From positions 1 through 64,000 of the forward strand of contig JBLIEQ010000003.1 of NCBI GenBank assembly GCA_047633175.1: 64,000 bases of DNA, read 5' to 3'. Below, piece after piece: positions 24,990 through 33,714 of this stretch. This DNA is from Motiliproteus sp047633175 (GTDB lineage Bacteria; Pseudomonadota; Gammaproteobacteria; Pseudomonadales; Balneatricaceae). Each line of letters begins with the position of its first letter. Position 1 is the stretch's first letter. A program made the translations under genes and the position numbers. Below the pieces are notes generated by a model. The model was not told the origin of the DNA. It saw only the letters and a program-made list of their open reading frames with translations, and made no database searches.

Positions 24990-25016
24990 AAAAGATCGCC
25001 TGCAGGCAGGCTCCCA
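24990..25016. repeat. 27-bp dispersed repeat, copy 2 (inverted)
   Basis: Exact reverse complement of 12509-12535, in the 199-bp gap upstream of ppk1 that also carries the ppk1 promoter. Confidence 0.85.
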
Positions 25017-25077
25017 GGGTGCTACATGCTGATTTTCGTGGGTAATGGGTAGGACCCTAGGCTGGACAAGCTGGCCT

Positions 25078-25356
25078 CTAGGCACCGGCAGTTGGCTTGC
25101 GCTCTCCGGCATCGGTCTGTGCCTGTCGCAGCATGGCGATCCCCTTCTTTCGCTGCGAGTGCACCAGATCGATCTTTAACTGCAATGCCTCACGGCGATC
25201 GACATCGTGCTCGAGTTCAAGCTCTGCTTGGAACTTTTTCTGTTTCAGACGCAGTTTCTCCAGCACCTTCGTCAGCGATGCCTGCATCTCCAGGTTATCG
25301 CGCAGATCGACATCGAAGAGGGCACGAATACGTTCAAGTAATTTTTTAGTCTTCAC
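25078..25356 (-). CDS. Small coiled-coil protein following the Na/Pi symporter gene
   Basis: A 92-residue, highly charged and almost wholly helical protein. Heptad-like spacing runs from about residue 22 to 78 (LTKVLEKLRLKQKKFQAELE, then REALQLKIDLVHSQRKKG). There is no signal peptide or membrane segment. It starts 3 bp after the symporter stop, so the two are surely co-transcribed and probably coupled. I do not recognise the family. By context it may bind the PhoU-like cytoplasmic tail of the symporter or regulate it; that is inference only. Confidence 0.7.
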   Translation of the reverse strand: MKTKKLLERIRALFDVDLRDNLEMQASLTKVLEKLRLKQKKFQAELELEHDVDRREALQLKIDLVHSQRKKGIAMLRQAQTDAGERKPTAGA

Positions 25357-25359
25357 CGC

Positions 25360-27198
25360 TTACACCTCACTTCGTGTCCGTGACTGTTCAGCCGCGCCCA
25401 GAATCTCGTTGAGCTCGGCATCATCCAATGACAGAGCCTGCTCTACAGAGTGTCGCCTGCCTTCCGTCTGAGTAAACAACGTCGCTGCCATCGCCAGCAA
25501 ACTAGCGTAGATATTATTAACATAGGTGGAGTCATTAAGTAACGAACTGCCCATTTGCGGACTGATATGGCCCTCTCGTATCAACTGGTAATAACGCAGG
25601 CTCTGCTTTTGATTCCACTCCAGCATCGATAATTTGATCTCATCGAGTCCCAGTAACAGGTTCTCATCAGGGTTGTCGACACGCACCTGCTCCAGTTGCC
25701 GCAGCAGCAGCGCGATACGAATCCTGAGCTGATTATATTCACCCCGGATATGCTGATTATCCGATACCAGGTAACGCAGCATATTCTTTTGCAGGTGTTT
25801 GCAGGCCTTCACGGCCTCGACGATATGGGTATTGGCTTCTCGCATCCAGCGCAACCTGTCTGGCTGCTGCTCTTTCCAGGTAAGAGCCGCCTCACTGATA
25901 AAGGCGATAATGGCACTAAACAACCCTTTAACATGGCGCTGATACAGATCGTCAATATCAACCCGCTCTATCTTATACTGGCTATTGAGCTGCTTCTCAA
26001 GATCAGGGTCGAGATCAACAGCCGCGAGCACCTGCGCCTGGCTCATTCCCAGCCCACTGATCAGAATATCCCGCGCGCGGTCATAGATACGATTGGTTTC
26101 CTGACGTACCGCCTCCAGGGCGGTATCCGGAAACTGCACTGCTGCGGCGACGATATATTTCGGTTGATCCATATCCACCTGGGCATCTTTAATCAGGTGG
26201 TTCAGCAACCGGACCAGCTGATTGATCAGGGGTAGCATCAACAGCACCCCCATCAGGTTGAACAGGCTGTGAAACAGCGCCAGCTTCAGGCTGTAATTAT
26301 CAGCAGCGATACCCAGTACCTGACTAATCCCGTCGACCGCCAGGACCAGGGGACTGATCAGGGCGATCGCCACCACCCCGGTGACCAGGTTAAAGATCAG
26401 ATGGGCGCCTGCCAGACGCCGCCCCTGGGCATTGGATCCCAGCCCGCTGATCATTGCTGTGAGGGTGGTGCCGACATTGGCACCTATCGCCAGCGCCAGG
26501 GCGTTTTCATAACTGACCTGTCCCGAGGAGAGCGCGGTAATAATCACCGCCAGGGTTGCGTGGCTCGACTGCATCACCACCGTTGCCAGGATGCCGAGAG
26601 CGGCGTAAATAAACAGGCCCCGGTAGCCAGGCACGGCATACGCGGCCAGATCGACGCTGTCTTTGAACGCCTCAAAACCCTCCTTCATATAATGAATGCC
26701 CAGAAACAGGAATCCGATTCCCGCCAGGAGGTACCCGACCCCTTTCAGGTGCGAGGCTTTCTGCAGCAGCAGCACCACTCCAAACACCAGCACCGGCATG
26801 GCATAGGCCGCTAAGTTAACCTTCAGCCCTAAACCTGCCATCAACCAGGCACCGCTGGTGGTGCCCAGATTCGCGCCAAAAACGATCCCTATCCCCTCGG
26901 TCAGCCCCAGTAATCCGGCGCTCATAAAAGAGATACTGATCACCGAGACCAGGGTGCTGGACTGCATCAGGGTTGTGGTCAGGAAACCAAAGCTCAGACT
27001 TTTCCAGAGCCGATCGGTAGAACGCCTGAGCACCTTCTCCAGCACCCCACCGGAAAATATTCGAAAACCCTCTTCCAGAGACAGCATGCCAAAGAGAAAG
27101 ATCGCCACTCCGGCTGAGATCGCCTTAAAATCCGGACTGAGCCAGAAGCCATAGGCAAGCAATACAAAAATCGAAGGCAGCAGGGTTTTGCGTAGCAT
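25360..27198 (-). CDS. Na/Pi cotransporter with PhoU-like tail
   Basis: A 612-residue NptA/YjbB-type symporter moving phosphate with sodium across the inner membrane. The first ~330 residues hold two inverted membrane repeats with the QSSS-like family motifs (TTTLMQSSTLVSV near 75 and VVMQSSHATLAVI near 215) and GANLGTTSGA / GANVGTTLTA turns. The last ~270 residues are helical and PhoU-like. Length is typical for NptA-PhoU fusions. In the same neighbourhood as ppk1 and psiE-like genes, it suggests phosphate uptake or export balanced with polyphosphate storage. Confidence 0.92.
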   Translation of the reverse strand: MLRKTLLPSIFVLLAYGFWLSPDFKAISAGVAIFLFGMLSLEEGFRIFSGGVLEKVLRRSTDRLWKSLSFGFLTTTLMQSSTLVSVISISFMSAGLLGLTEGIGIVFGANLGTTSGAWLMAGLGLKVNLAAYAMPVLVFGVVLLLQKASHLKGVGYLLAGIGFLFLGIHYMKEGFEAFKDSVDLAAYAVPGYRGLFIYAALGILATVVMQSSHATLAVIITALSSGQVSYENALALAIGANVGTTLTAMISGLGSNAQGRRLAGAHLIFNLVTGVVAIALISPLVLAVDGISQVLGIAADNYSLKLALFHSLFNLMGVLLMLPLINQLVRLLNHLIKDAQVDMDQPKYIVAAAVQFPDTALEAVRQETNRIYDRARDILISGLGMSQAQVLAAVDLDPDLEKQLNSQYKIERVDIDDLYQRHVKGLFSAIIAFISEAALTWKEQQPDRLRWMREANTHIVEAVKACKHLQKNMLRYLVSDNQHIRGEYNQLRIRIALLLRQLEQVRVDNPDENLLLGLDEIKLSMLEWNQKQSLRYYQLIREGHISPQMGSSLLNDSTYVNNIYASLLAMAATLFTQTEGRRHSVEQALSLDDAELNEILGAAEQSRTRSEV

Positions 27199-27327
27199 AA
27201 AATTCGATCCGATCGGTGATGGTGACCCTCAACAGTCTAATGCGCTTTTCGCGCCGAGCTGCAGCAACCACCGACGATTCCGGAAAATAGCTCTATAAAT
27301 ACTCAGGTATTGCGATAAAATACGCAG

Positions 27328-27582
27328 ATGATGAAAACGGCTCTGCTTATCTGTATTCGTGGTTACCAGTGGCTGATCAGCCCGCTGCTGGGCAACAATT
27401 GTCGCTACTACCCCTCCTGCTCGAGCTACTGCATCGAAGCCATAGAGATGCATGGCCCCGTTCGCGGACTCTATCTGGGGCTGCGCCGACTGCTGCGCTG
27501 TCACCCGTTTACCCGGGGGGGGATCGATCTGGTGCCGGATAAAACCTGTTGCACACCCCCGCAGGATCGACCGCCGTACTAA
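27328..27582 (+). CDS. yidD: YidD, membrane protein insertion efficiency factor
   Basis: An 84-residue membrane-associated protein with the family core IRGYQWLISPLLGNNCRYYPSCS (Cys pair, about 10-32), SSYCIEAIEMHG and RLLRCHPFTRGGIDLVP. YidD helps insertion of inner-membrane proteins and is usually between rnpA and yidC. Here it stands alone, upstream of an SLC5-STAC gene and divergent from the phosphate symporter. Two consecutive ATG codons open the gene; the first is taken as the start. Confidence 0.95.
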   Translation: MMKTALLICIRGYQWLISPLLGNNCRYYPSCSSYCIEAIEMHGPVRGLYLGLRRLLRCHPFTRGGIDLVPDKTCCTPPQDRPPY

Positions 27583-27618
27583 CTGCTGCACTAGCCGCAC
27601 TAACCGCACTAATCGAGA

Positions 27619-29802
27619 GTGTCTATGTTTACTGCCAGCACCGTTATCGCCGCCATTATTGTCTATATGGCCGTTCTCTTTATTATCGCCCTGCTGGTCG
27701 AGCGCAAGCATGCCAACCGGGTACGGCCCCATACATCAAGGCTAGTCTACGCGCTCGCGATCACGGTGTACTGCACCTCCTGGACGTTCTACGGCAGTGT
27801 TGAGTTTGCGGCGCGATCAGGCGGGCTGTTCTTTGCCATTTACATAGGCGCGATCCTTGCCATCCTGGCCTGGTGGAAACTGCTGCGGCCTATGGTGCGG
27901 ATAAAAAAGGCCTACAACATCACCAGCATCGCTGACTTTATCTCGGCCCGCTATAACCGTTCGCAACTGGTCGCAGCCCTGGTGACGCTTATCGCCCTGA
28001 TCGGCATCGTGCCCTATACCGCACTCCAGCTCAAAGCCGTTACCCAGTCCTTTACCGTCATCACGGCAGCCGCTGCCAACAGCGACATCAGCCAGCTAAC
28101 CGGACTGCTGGTGCCGCTGATCATGATCGCTTTTACCCTCCTGTTCGGTGCCCGAAAGCTCGATTCCACCGAGCGCCACCTAGGAGTGATGACGATACTG
28201 GCGGTCCAGGGTGTCATTAAACTGGCTGCGTTTATCGCCGTCGGCCTGTTCGTCACTTATGGTATGTACGACGGTTTCAACGATATTCTTGCACGTATCC
28301 AGGACGCAGGCCTGACCCGGCTGACCCGGATCGAGCTCTCCACGGGTTCGAACAGCCTGCATGCGCTCACGCTGGTGGTCCTGGGTGCGGTCTCCATCCA
28401 ATGCCTGCCGCGCCAATTTCACGCCGCAGTGGTGGAAAATGCCCGCGAGCGCCATATCCTCACGGCCATGTGGGTTGTGCCCCTGTACCTGATTCTGATC
28501 GGCATCTTCGTGATTCCGATAGCCGCAGCAGGTTTGTTGCAAGACCTGCCCAGCAGCAACGCCGACATCTTTATTCTTTTATTACCGCAACTTGCCGGAG
28601 CCGACTGGCTGTCACTGGTCGCCTTTATCGGTGGATTCTCGGCGGCGACCGGGATGATTATCCTCAGTGCGATGACCCTGTCCACCATGGCCACCAACCA
28701 TCTGCTGATGGTATTAATAGACCATATCAAACCGCTTAATTTTCTACGTGGTTACTTACTGCAGTGCCGCTGGGTGATGATCGCCCTGATTATCGGCAGC
28801 GGGTACTGGTTCTCGGTCACCTTCAGCGATGCCTATATGCTGGTCGCCATGGGGATGATCTCCTTCGTCGCGGTATTCCAGTTTGCGCCGGTGATGTTCG
28901 GCGGGCTGTTCTGGAAGCGTGGTAACCGCGCAGGGGCGATCGCAGGGCTGGGCGCGGGCTTTCTTCTCTGGTTCTACACCCTGGTGCTACCGGCATTTGC
29001 CGGCCACGGGTTGCCCCTGGAACTGCTGTCTCAAGGCCCCTGGGGTATCGACTGGCTGCGTCCGCAGCAGCTGTTTGGCTTGGACGGGCTCTCTCCAGTC
29101 AGCCATAGCGCGCTCTGGTCGCTGCTGTTCAACTTGGGATTTTATCTGCTTGGATCGCTGCTGCATAAACCCTCCAAGCTTGAACGTCATCAACGCAGCG
29201 AGTTTATGGCCACCCTGATCGCGGGCAGCATTCAGCATAACGGCCGTGCGACCGGGCTGGATGCCTACATCGTCTCTACCGATAAGATCGACGAGGCCAT
29301 CCGGCTGCTGCAAGGCTACCTCCCGGACGATAAAGCCAAAGCCTGCGTCTTGCAGATCACCGAAGAGCTCCGTATCGACGGCAAAGAGCAGCTGACCATC
29401 ATCGAGTTATTAGAATTCCATCGGACGCTCGAGCACGCACTGGCGGGGTCTATTGGCGCCGCCGGCGCTCACCAGGCGCTGGTCAAAGCGATCCGTTACT
29501 CTGAACGTGAAACCCTTGATTTCCACGCTATTCAGCGTCAGATCCAGCACGAGCTGCAGGACCAGCCCGAGAATGCCACACTCGAAGATTCCCTGTACGG
29601 CGGCGGGAGCATCCCCTCGGTCATCAGCAAGCTGCAGAATCAAATCAGTCAACTACAGCAGTCAGAAGCCGCCCAGCAACGTCTGCTGGAAAAATTCCAA
29701 CAGCGGCTGGATAAGAGCGAAGAGAAGCTGTTTGAACAGCGGATCACCAATCAGCGGCAGCTGCAGGATCTCGAGGAGCTGCGCCTGCAGCTTAAGCATT
29801 AA
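27619..29802 (+). CDS. SLC5-like transporter with STAC domain, no kinase
   Basis: A 727-residue membrane protein. Residues 1-510 form a sodium/solute symporter-like module with about 13 helices, matching the N-terminus of CbrA-type sensors (TVYCTSWTFYGSVEFAAR, NITSIADFISARY, CLPRQFHAAVVEN). A short STAC-type cytoplasmic domain follows (about 535-640). The protein ends in an acidic coiled coil (about 665-727) instead of the PAS-histidine kinase of CbrA. It starts at GTG 27619 or ATG 27625, with GAGAG close by, 36 bp after yidD. A terminator follows. It could be a transporter regulated by STAC or a receptor using a separate kinase. Confidence 0.85.
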   Translation: MSMFTASTVIAAIIVYMAVLFIIALLVERKHANRVRPHTSRLVYALAITVYCTSWTFYGSVEFAARSGGLFFAIYIGAILAILAWWKLLRPMVRIKKAYNITSIADFISARYNRSQLVAALVTLIALIGIVPYTALQLKAVTQSFTVITAAAANSDISQLTGLLVPLIMIAFTLLFGARKLDSTERHLGVMTILAVQGVIKLAAFIAVGLFVTYGMYDGFNDILARIQDAGLTRLTRIELSTGSNSLHALTLVVLGAVSIQCLPRQFHAAVVENARERHILTAMWVVPLYLILIGIFVIPIAAAGLLQDLPSSNADIFILLLPQLAGADWLSLVAFIGGFSAATGMIILSAMTLSTMATNHLLMVLIDHIKPLNFLRGYLLQCRWVMIALIIGSGYWFSVTFSDAYMLVAMGMISFVAVFQFAPVMFGGLFWKRGNRAGAIAGLGAGFLLWFYTLVLPAFAGHGLPLELLSQGPWGIDWLRPQQLFGLDGLSPVSHSALWSLLFNLGFYLLGSLLHKPSKLERHQRSEFMATLIAGSIQHNGRATGLDAYIVSTDKIDEAIRLLQGYLPDDKAKACVLQITEELRIDGKEQLTIIELLEFHRTLEHALAGSIGAAGAHQALVKAIRYSERETLDFHAIQRQIQHELQDQPENATLEDSLYGGGSIPSVISKLQNQISQLQQSEAAQQRLLEKFQQRLDKSEEKLFEQRITNQRQLQDLEELRLQLKH

Positions 29803-29839
29803 TAACGGCATATCCTCACCGAACCTGCGTTTATCAGCA

Positions 29840-29881
29840 AACCTGGCAATAACTCCAAAGGGAGCTGTTATCAGGTTTTTT
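29840..29881 (+). terminator. Rho-independent terminator after the SLC5-STAC gene
   Basis: ACCTGGCAATAACTCC pairs with GGAGCTGTTATCAGGT (a small internal mismatch) around an AAAG loop, followed by six T. Confidence 0.85.
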
Positions 29882-29969
29882 GCTAATACCTGACCTGTAT
29901 CAACTCTTTAGCCGCACTGCTGGGCTACACTCGAGCGCTCTGATACCTGGGAATCTTGAGACTCGCCCT

Positions 29970-31865
29970 ATGACCTTTCCCGTCAAAACGGCCGCGATCT
30001 ATGCGGTATTTGCCACCTTCTGGATCAGTCTCTCTGATTATATGTTCGAGACTGCGCTTGAGGATTTCGGCATCCAGGTTCAGCACCTTAAAGGCCCGGC
30101 CTTTATCCTGTTCTCCAGCCTACTGATCCTTGGCTTGCTCAGTCGCGAACTTCGCCGTCGTAATATTCAAGACGCCAAAACTGCAGCCGGTCGTCAGCAG
30201 CTGACCCAGTTATCCCAAGCGGTCAGCCAGAGCCCTGTATCCATCATGATTACTGACACCCTGGGCCGCATCGAATACGTTAACAGCGCTTTTGAACGTA
30301 TTAGCGGCTTCAGCAGCGATCAGGCCATCGGCCAGACCCCCCGTATATTACGTTCCAACAAGACCCCTGCTGCCACCTATGCCCGGCTCTGGGAAACTAT
30401 CAGTAGCGGCGAGCCCTGGGAAGGCGAACTGATGAACCTGCACCCGAACAGGTCATCCTATTGGATCAAGACCGGCATCTCGCCGATTAAAAACGCTGAC
30501 GACGAAGTCACCCATTTTGTCTCTGTCCAGGAGGATATTTCACTGCGCAAGGCGCAAGAACATCAGGTCAAACATCAGGCTAACTACGATCCCCTGACCG
30601 AACTCCCAAATCGTTTTCTGGCGATGGACCGTATGAGCCAGGCGATAAATTCCGCCATTCGTCATGAGCAACAGGTTGTGGTCATGTTTATTGATCTTGA
30701 TAATTTCAAGCAGATCAATGACGACTTCGGCCAGGATTGTGGCGATCAGCTGATGGCCAGGGTGGCATCCAGAATCCAGCAGACTATCCGCCAAACCGAT
30801 ACGACGGCCCGCTTTGGTGGCGATGAGTTTATGGTCATTCTCAGCGACCTCGACTCGGCCGACGATGCCAGCCGGGTCGCGGAGAAACTCCTCGCCACGC
30901 TGGCGGAGCCCTTCGGAATCGAGGATAACAAACTCACCCTGACCGCCAGCATCGGTATCGCCATTTTCCCCGGCGATGGCCAGGATCCCTACGAGTTGCT
31001 GCGCCAGGCCGATGCCGCGATGTTCGGGGCCAAGGACGAGGGCGGTAACCGCTATGCCTTCCATTCAGCGACCCTCAGCAACGCCTCGGCCACGCGCATC
31101 GAGATCGAGAAGAGACTGCCTCTGGCATTAGAAAACGATGAATTGAGCCTTGAGTACCAGCCGGTCATAGATAGTCGCAACGGTAAGATAATAGCGGTCG
31201 AAGCCTTGTTACGCTGGAAGAACCCCGAACTGGGGCACGTCTCTCCCGAGCAGTTCGTATCTCTGGCAGAAGCCACCGGACTCATCCTGCCAATAGGCGC
31301 CTGGGTCATTCACCAGGCACTCACCCAACTTAAACGCTGGCACGATGCCGGACTCACAGACCTCCGGCTATCGATTAATATTTCGCCGCGCCACTTCGGC
31401 AGCCCCGACCTCAGCCGCACGATCGCCCGAATGCTGGAACAGCTGCAACTACCCGGTGAACTGCTTGATCTCGAGGTCACCGAAAGTTTGCTGTTCAGCA
31501 ACCAGGATGACATCCTTAAAGCCCTCAGCAAACTGCGCAAGCGGGGCATTCGCATCGTTCTGGATGATTTTGGCAGCGGCCAGTCTTCGCTGACCCTACT
31601 GCAACGCTTCCCGCTCGATGGCCTCAAGATCAATCGCAGCACGATTAGTGGTATCAGCAACCAGCCTCAGGATCGGGCGCTGATCAAAGCGACCCTGGCG
31701 ATGGCCCAGGGCCTGGGATTAGAGACGGTCGCCAAGGGTATTGAAACCCAGGAGCAACTCGACTTCTTAAGCGAACAAGCGGTGCATACTGTCCAGGGGC
31801 ACCTGTACTCCCCTGCTCTCTCGGCTCAGGCATTCGAGCAATACTATGCCAGGCTCAATCGCTGA
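29970..31865 (+). CDS. PAS-GGDEF-EAL cyclic-di-GMP protein
   Basis: A 631-residue inner-membrane signalling protein. Two N-terminal hydrophobic segments (about 5-22 and 38-57) are followed by a PAS domain (about 75-195, ITDTLGRIEYVNSAFERISG) and a GGDEF domain. The latter has an intact active site ARFGGDEF (about 290) and an RQTD inhibitory site five residues before. The EAL domain keeps VEALLRW, INISPRHF, LEVTES and DDFGSGQSS. However, the usual KIDRS reads KINRS and AEGVET reads AKGIET, so phosphodiesterase activity is doubtful. The ATG at 29970 is preferred; the frame is open upstream but begins with TTG in a terminator. Confidence 0.92.
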   Translation: MTFPVKTAAIYAVFATFWISLSDYMFETALEDFGIQVQHLKGPAFILFSSLLILGLLSRELRRRNIQDAKTAAGRQQLTQLSQAVSQSPVSIMITDTLGRIEYVNSAFERISGFSSDQAIGQTPRILRSNKTPAATYARLWETISSGEPWEGELMNLHPNRSSYWIKTGISPIKNADDEVTHFVSVQEDISLRKAQEHQVKHQANYDPLTELPNRFLAMDRMSQAINSAIRHEQQVVVMFIDLDNFKQINDDFGQDCGDQLMARVASRIQQTIRQTDTTARFGGDEFMVILSDLDSADDASRVAEKLLATLAEPFGIEDNKLTLTASIGIAIFPGDGQDPYELLRQADAAMFGAKDEGGNRYAFHSATLSNASATRIEIEKRLPLALENDELSLEYQPVIDSRNGKIIAVEALLRWKNPELGHVSPEQFVSLAEATGLILPIGAWVIHQALTQLKRWHDAGLTDLRLSINISPRHFGSPDLSRTIARMLEQLQLPGELLDLEVTESLLFSNQDDILKALSKLRKRGIRIVLDDFGSGQSSLTLLQRFPLDGLKINRSTISGISNQPQDRALIKATLAMAQGLGLETVAKGIETQEQLDFLSEQAVHTVQGHLYSPALSAQAFEQYYARLNR

Positions 31866-31912
31866 ATTCTTGCGTCCCGGACTGGCCCGCCAGGCGCTTG
31901 GCTTCGTCCCAT

Positions 31913-32617
31913 TCAGAACGGTTTAGCAATCGCATCCAGGCGTTTCTCCAACGCGGCGCACAGGCTATGCATAAAGCGAATATCATCGCTGTTGAGCTGC
32001 CCTAACCGCTCCTGCATCCACTGCTGCAGCTTAGAATTCGCGCCATAGCCCAACTCCGCCGTCAGCGCAGTACTGCGCTGCCGTAATACCCTGAGCTGAC
32101 CCTGCTGATCCTGGCTGGGTTTTCGATGCCGATGACTCGCCTGGAGATCCGTCAGGCTGTAAGCAAACAGCATCACCGCCTGGCCTAAATTAAGGGACGG
32201 GTAAGGGTTAGCCAGCGGAATCGCACTCAGCAGCTGGCAACGCTCGAGTTCCTGATTAGAGAGCCCCCGATCTTCGCGCCCGAAGACCAGGGCAACCCGG
32301 GTCAGGTGCTCGCTCTTTTTTTCGAGAATCCGACCTAACTGCGCCGGCGGGTAGACATCGCGATAACCCGCCCTCTGCTTGGCGGTGGTGCCGACGACCA
32401 GATCACAATCGGCCAGGGCCGCATCCAGATCCGCAAAGAGTTCAATCCCGCCGAGAACCTCCCCTGAACCATGCGCGACCCAACCGGCCGCTGGCTGCAG
32501 ATGGGCCTGGCTGTTGACGACCCGCAACTGATCGAAGCCCATGGTATTAAGCGCTCGGGCGGCGGCGCCCACATTTTCGGGGACCTGGGGTTCAAACAGG
32601 ACAAAGATCAATTCCAT
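31913..32617 (-). CDS. lasT: SpoU-family RNA methyltransferase, LasT/YjtD type
   Basis: A 234-residue SPOUT enzyme predicted to methylate tRNA or rRNA 2'-O. Family motifs are ENVGAAARALNTMGF (about 14-28), LVFGREDRGLSNQEL (about 120-134) and YPSLNLGQAVML (about 148-159), the last two being the knot that binds AdoMet. The stretch VNSQAHLQPAAGWVAHGSGE matches LasT/YjtD better than TrmJ. The start is at ATG 32617; the open frame extends 10 codons more without a good ribosome site. It is convergent with the GGDEF-EAL gene. Confidence 0.88.
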   Translation of the reverse strand: MELIFVLFEPQVPENVGAAARALNTMGFDQLRVVNSQAHLQPAAGWVAHGSGEVLGGIELFADLDAALADCDLVVGTTAKQRAGYRDVYPPAQLGRILEKKSEHLTRVALVFGREDRGLSNQELERCQLLSAIPLANPYPSLNLGQAVMLFAYSLTDLQASHRHRKPSQDQQGQLRVLRQRSTALTAELGYGANSKLQQWMQERLGQLNSDDIRFMHSLCAALEKRLDAIAKPF

Positions 32618-32647
32618 AACCACTAAAACCTTCCTGATGACCCACAA

Positions 32648-32871
32648 AGCTCGCGCTCGCGGGTGAGACTGCGTTGATCAGCCAAAGCGGCTGCACCACT
32701 GTTGATGATAACTAACTGCCAGTCCAGGCGATAACTTTTCATCAATATGCCACCCCTGTCATAAATAGTTCTCGGGGCGTTCTCATTTTCGTCACAGTCT
32801 CTCTCTACCCTTCATATCTATAGATTGCGTGCCCGACAATCCTGTCTGGGCAGCCAGGGAATACAAGAGCC
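32648..32871. other. Divergent intergenic region
   Basis: 254 bp between the starts of lasT-like and the AlkP-family gene. No repeat or clear operator was seen; promoters for both genes must lie here. Confidence 0.4.
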
Positions 32872-33714
32872 ATGTCAAATAAAGTGATTTTGGTGGTGCT
32901 GGACGGCCTCGGTTTTGAGGCTGCGGAGCACTGCATGGGGTTTCTAAGAGCCCTCGATGAACAGGGTAGCGCCACCCTCTACAAGCTGGAATCAGAACTG
33001 CCGTCCCTGTCGCGCCCCCTCTACGAGACCCTGCTGACCAGCGTAACACCGGCGCTGAGCGGCATCGTTCATAACCAGGTGACCCGCAACTCCAGCCAGA
33101 GCAGCGTTTTCAGCCTGGCTCGCGATGCGGGACTGACCACGGCAGCGGCGGCCTACCACTGGTTCAGCGAGCTCTATAACCGCTCCCCCTACGATCCGGT
33201 TCGTGACCGTCATACCGACAACCGCGACCTGGCCATTCAGCACGGCTGTTTCTACCACCTGGATCATTACCCGGACGACCATCTGTTGCTGGATGCGGAG
33301 TGGCTGCGCCGCCGTGTCGATCCCGATTTTTTGCTGGTGCACCCCATGAATATCGATGATGCGGGACACCGCCATAGCGGCGACAGCGCCGGCTACCGCA
33401 ACAGCGTTCGTGACGCTGATATCGCCCTGTCGCACCACCTGCCGACCTGGATCGCCGCGGGCTATCAGATCCTGATCACCGCCGATCACGGCATCAACAA
33501 CGACCGCAGTCATGGCGGCACCCTGCCACAGGAACGGGACGTCCCGCTGTTTGTCATCGGCGAACGCTTTGCTCACCAATCCGAATGCCAGCCCCGCCAG
33601 ATCGAGATCTGCGGCCTGGTGTGCGAACTGCTGGGGATCGCCGACCACGGCAAGCCGGTACCCAAGGGAATCTTGCAACAGGAGCCGCTAATCCATGCCG
33701 TTAGCAATCTTTGA
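32872..33714 (+). CDS. Alkaline-phosphatase-superfamily hydrolase (phosphodiesterase/pyrophosphatase type)
   Basis: A 280-residue enzyme without signal peptide. Metal-site motifs of the nucleotide pyrophosphatase/phosphodiesterase branch are present: VVLDGLGFE at the N-terminus, the LLTSVTPALSG segment around the expected nucleophile Thr/Ser (about 57-65), HPMNIDDAGHRHSG (about 157-170) and ITADHGINND (about 200-209). It therefore likely cleaves a phosphate or phosphonate ester in the cytoplasm. It is first in an operon with a HAD phosphatase and a peptide-type ABC importer, so it probably processes the imported compound. Confidence 0.82.
   Translation: MSNKVILVVLDGLGFEAAEHCMGFLRALDEQGSATLYKLESELPSLSRPLYETLLTSVTPALSGIVHNQVTRNSSQSSVFSLARDAGLTTAAAAYHWFSELYNRSPYDPVRDRHTDNRDLAIQHGCFYHLDHYPDDHLLLDAEWLRRRVDPDFLLVHPMNIDDAGHRHSGDSAGYRNSVRDADIALSHHLPTWIAAGYQILITADHGINNDRSHGGTLPQERDVPLFVIGERFAHQSECQPRQIEICGLVCELLGIADHGKPVPKGILQQEPLIHAVSNL

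Noticed and set aside
27328..29802. YidD plus SLC5 gene as part of an rpmH-rnpA-yidC locus
   Set aside because: No rpmH, rnpA, yidC or dnaA sequence lies nearby, so this is not an origin region.
29803..29969. Remnant histidine kinase after the SLC5-STAC gene
   Set aside because: The gap is only 167 bp, contains a terminator and shows no kinase motif in any frame.
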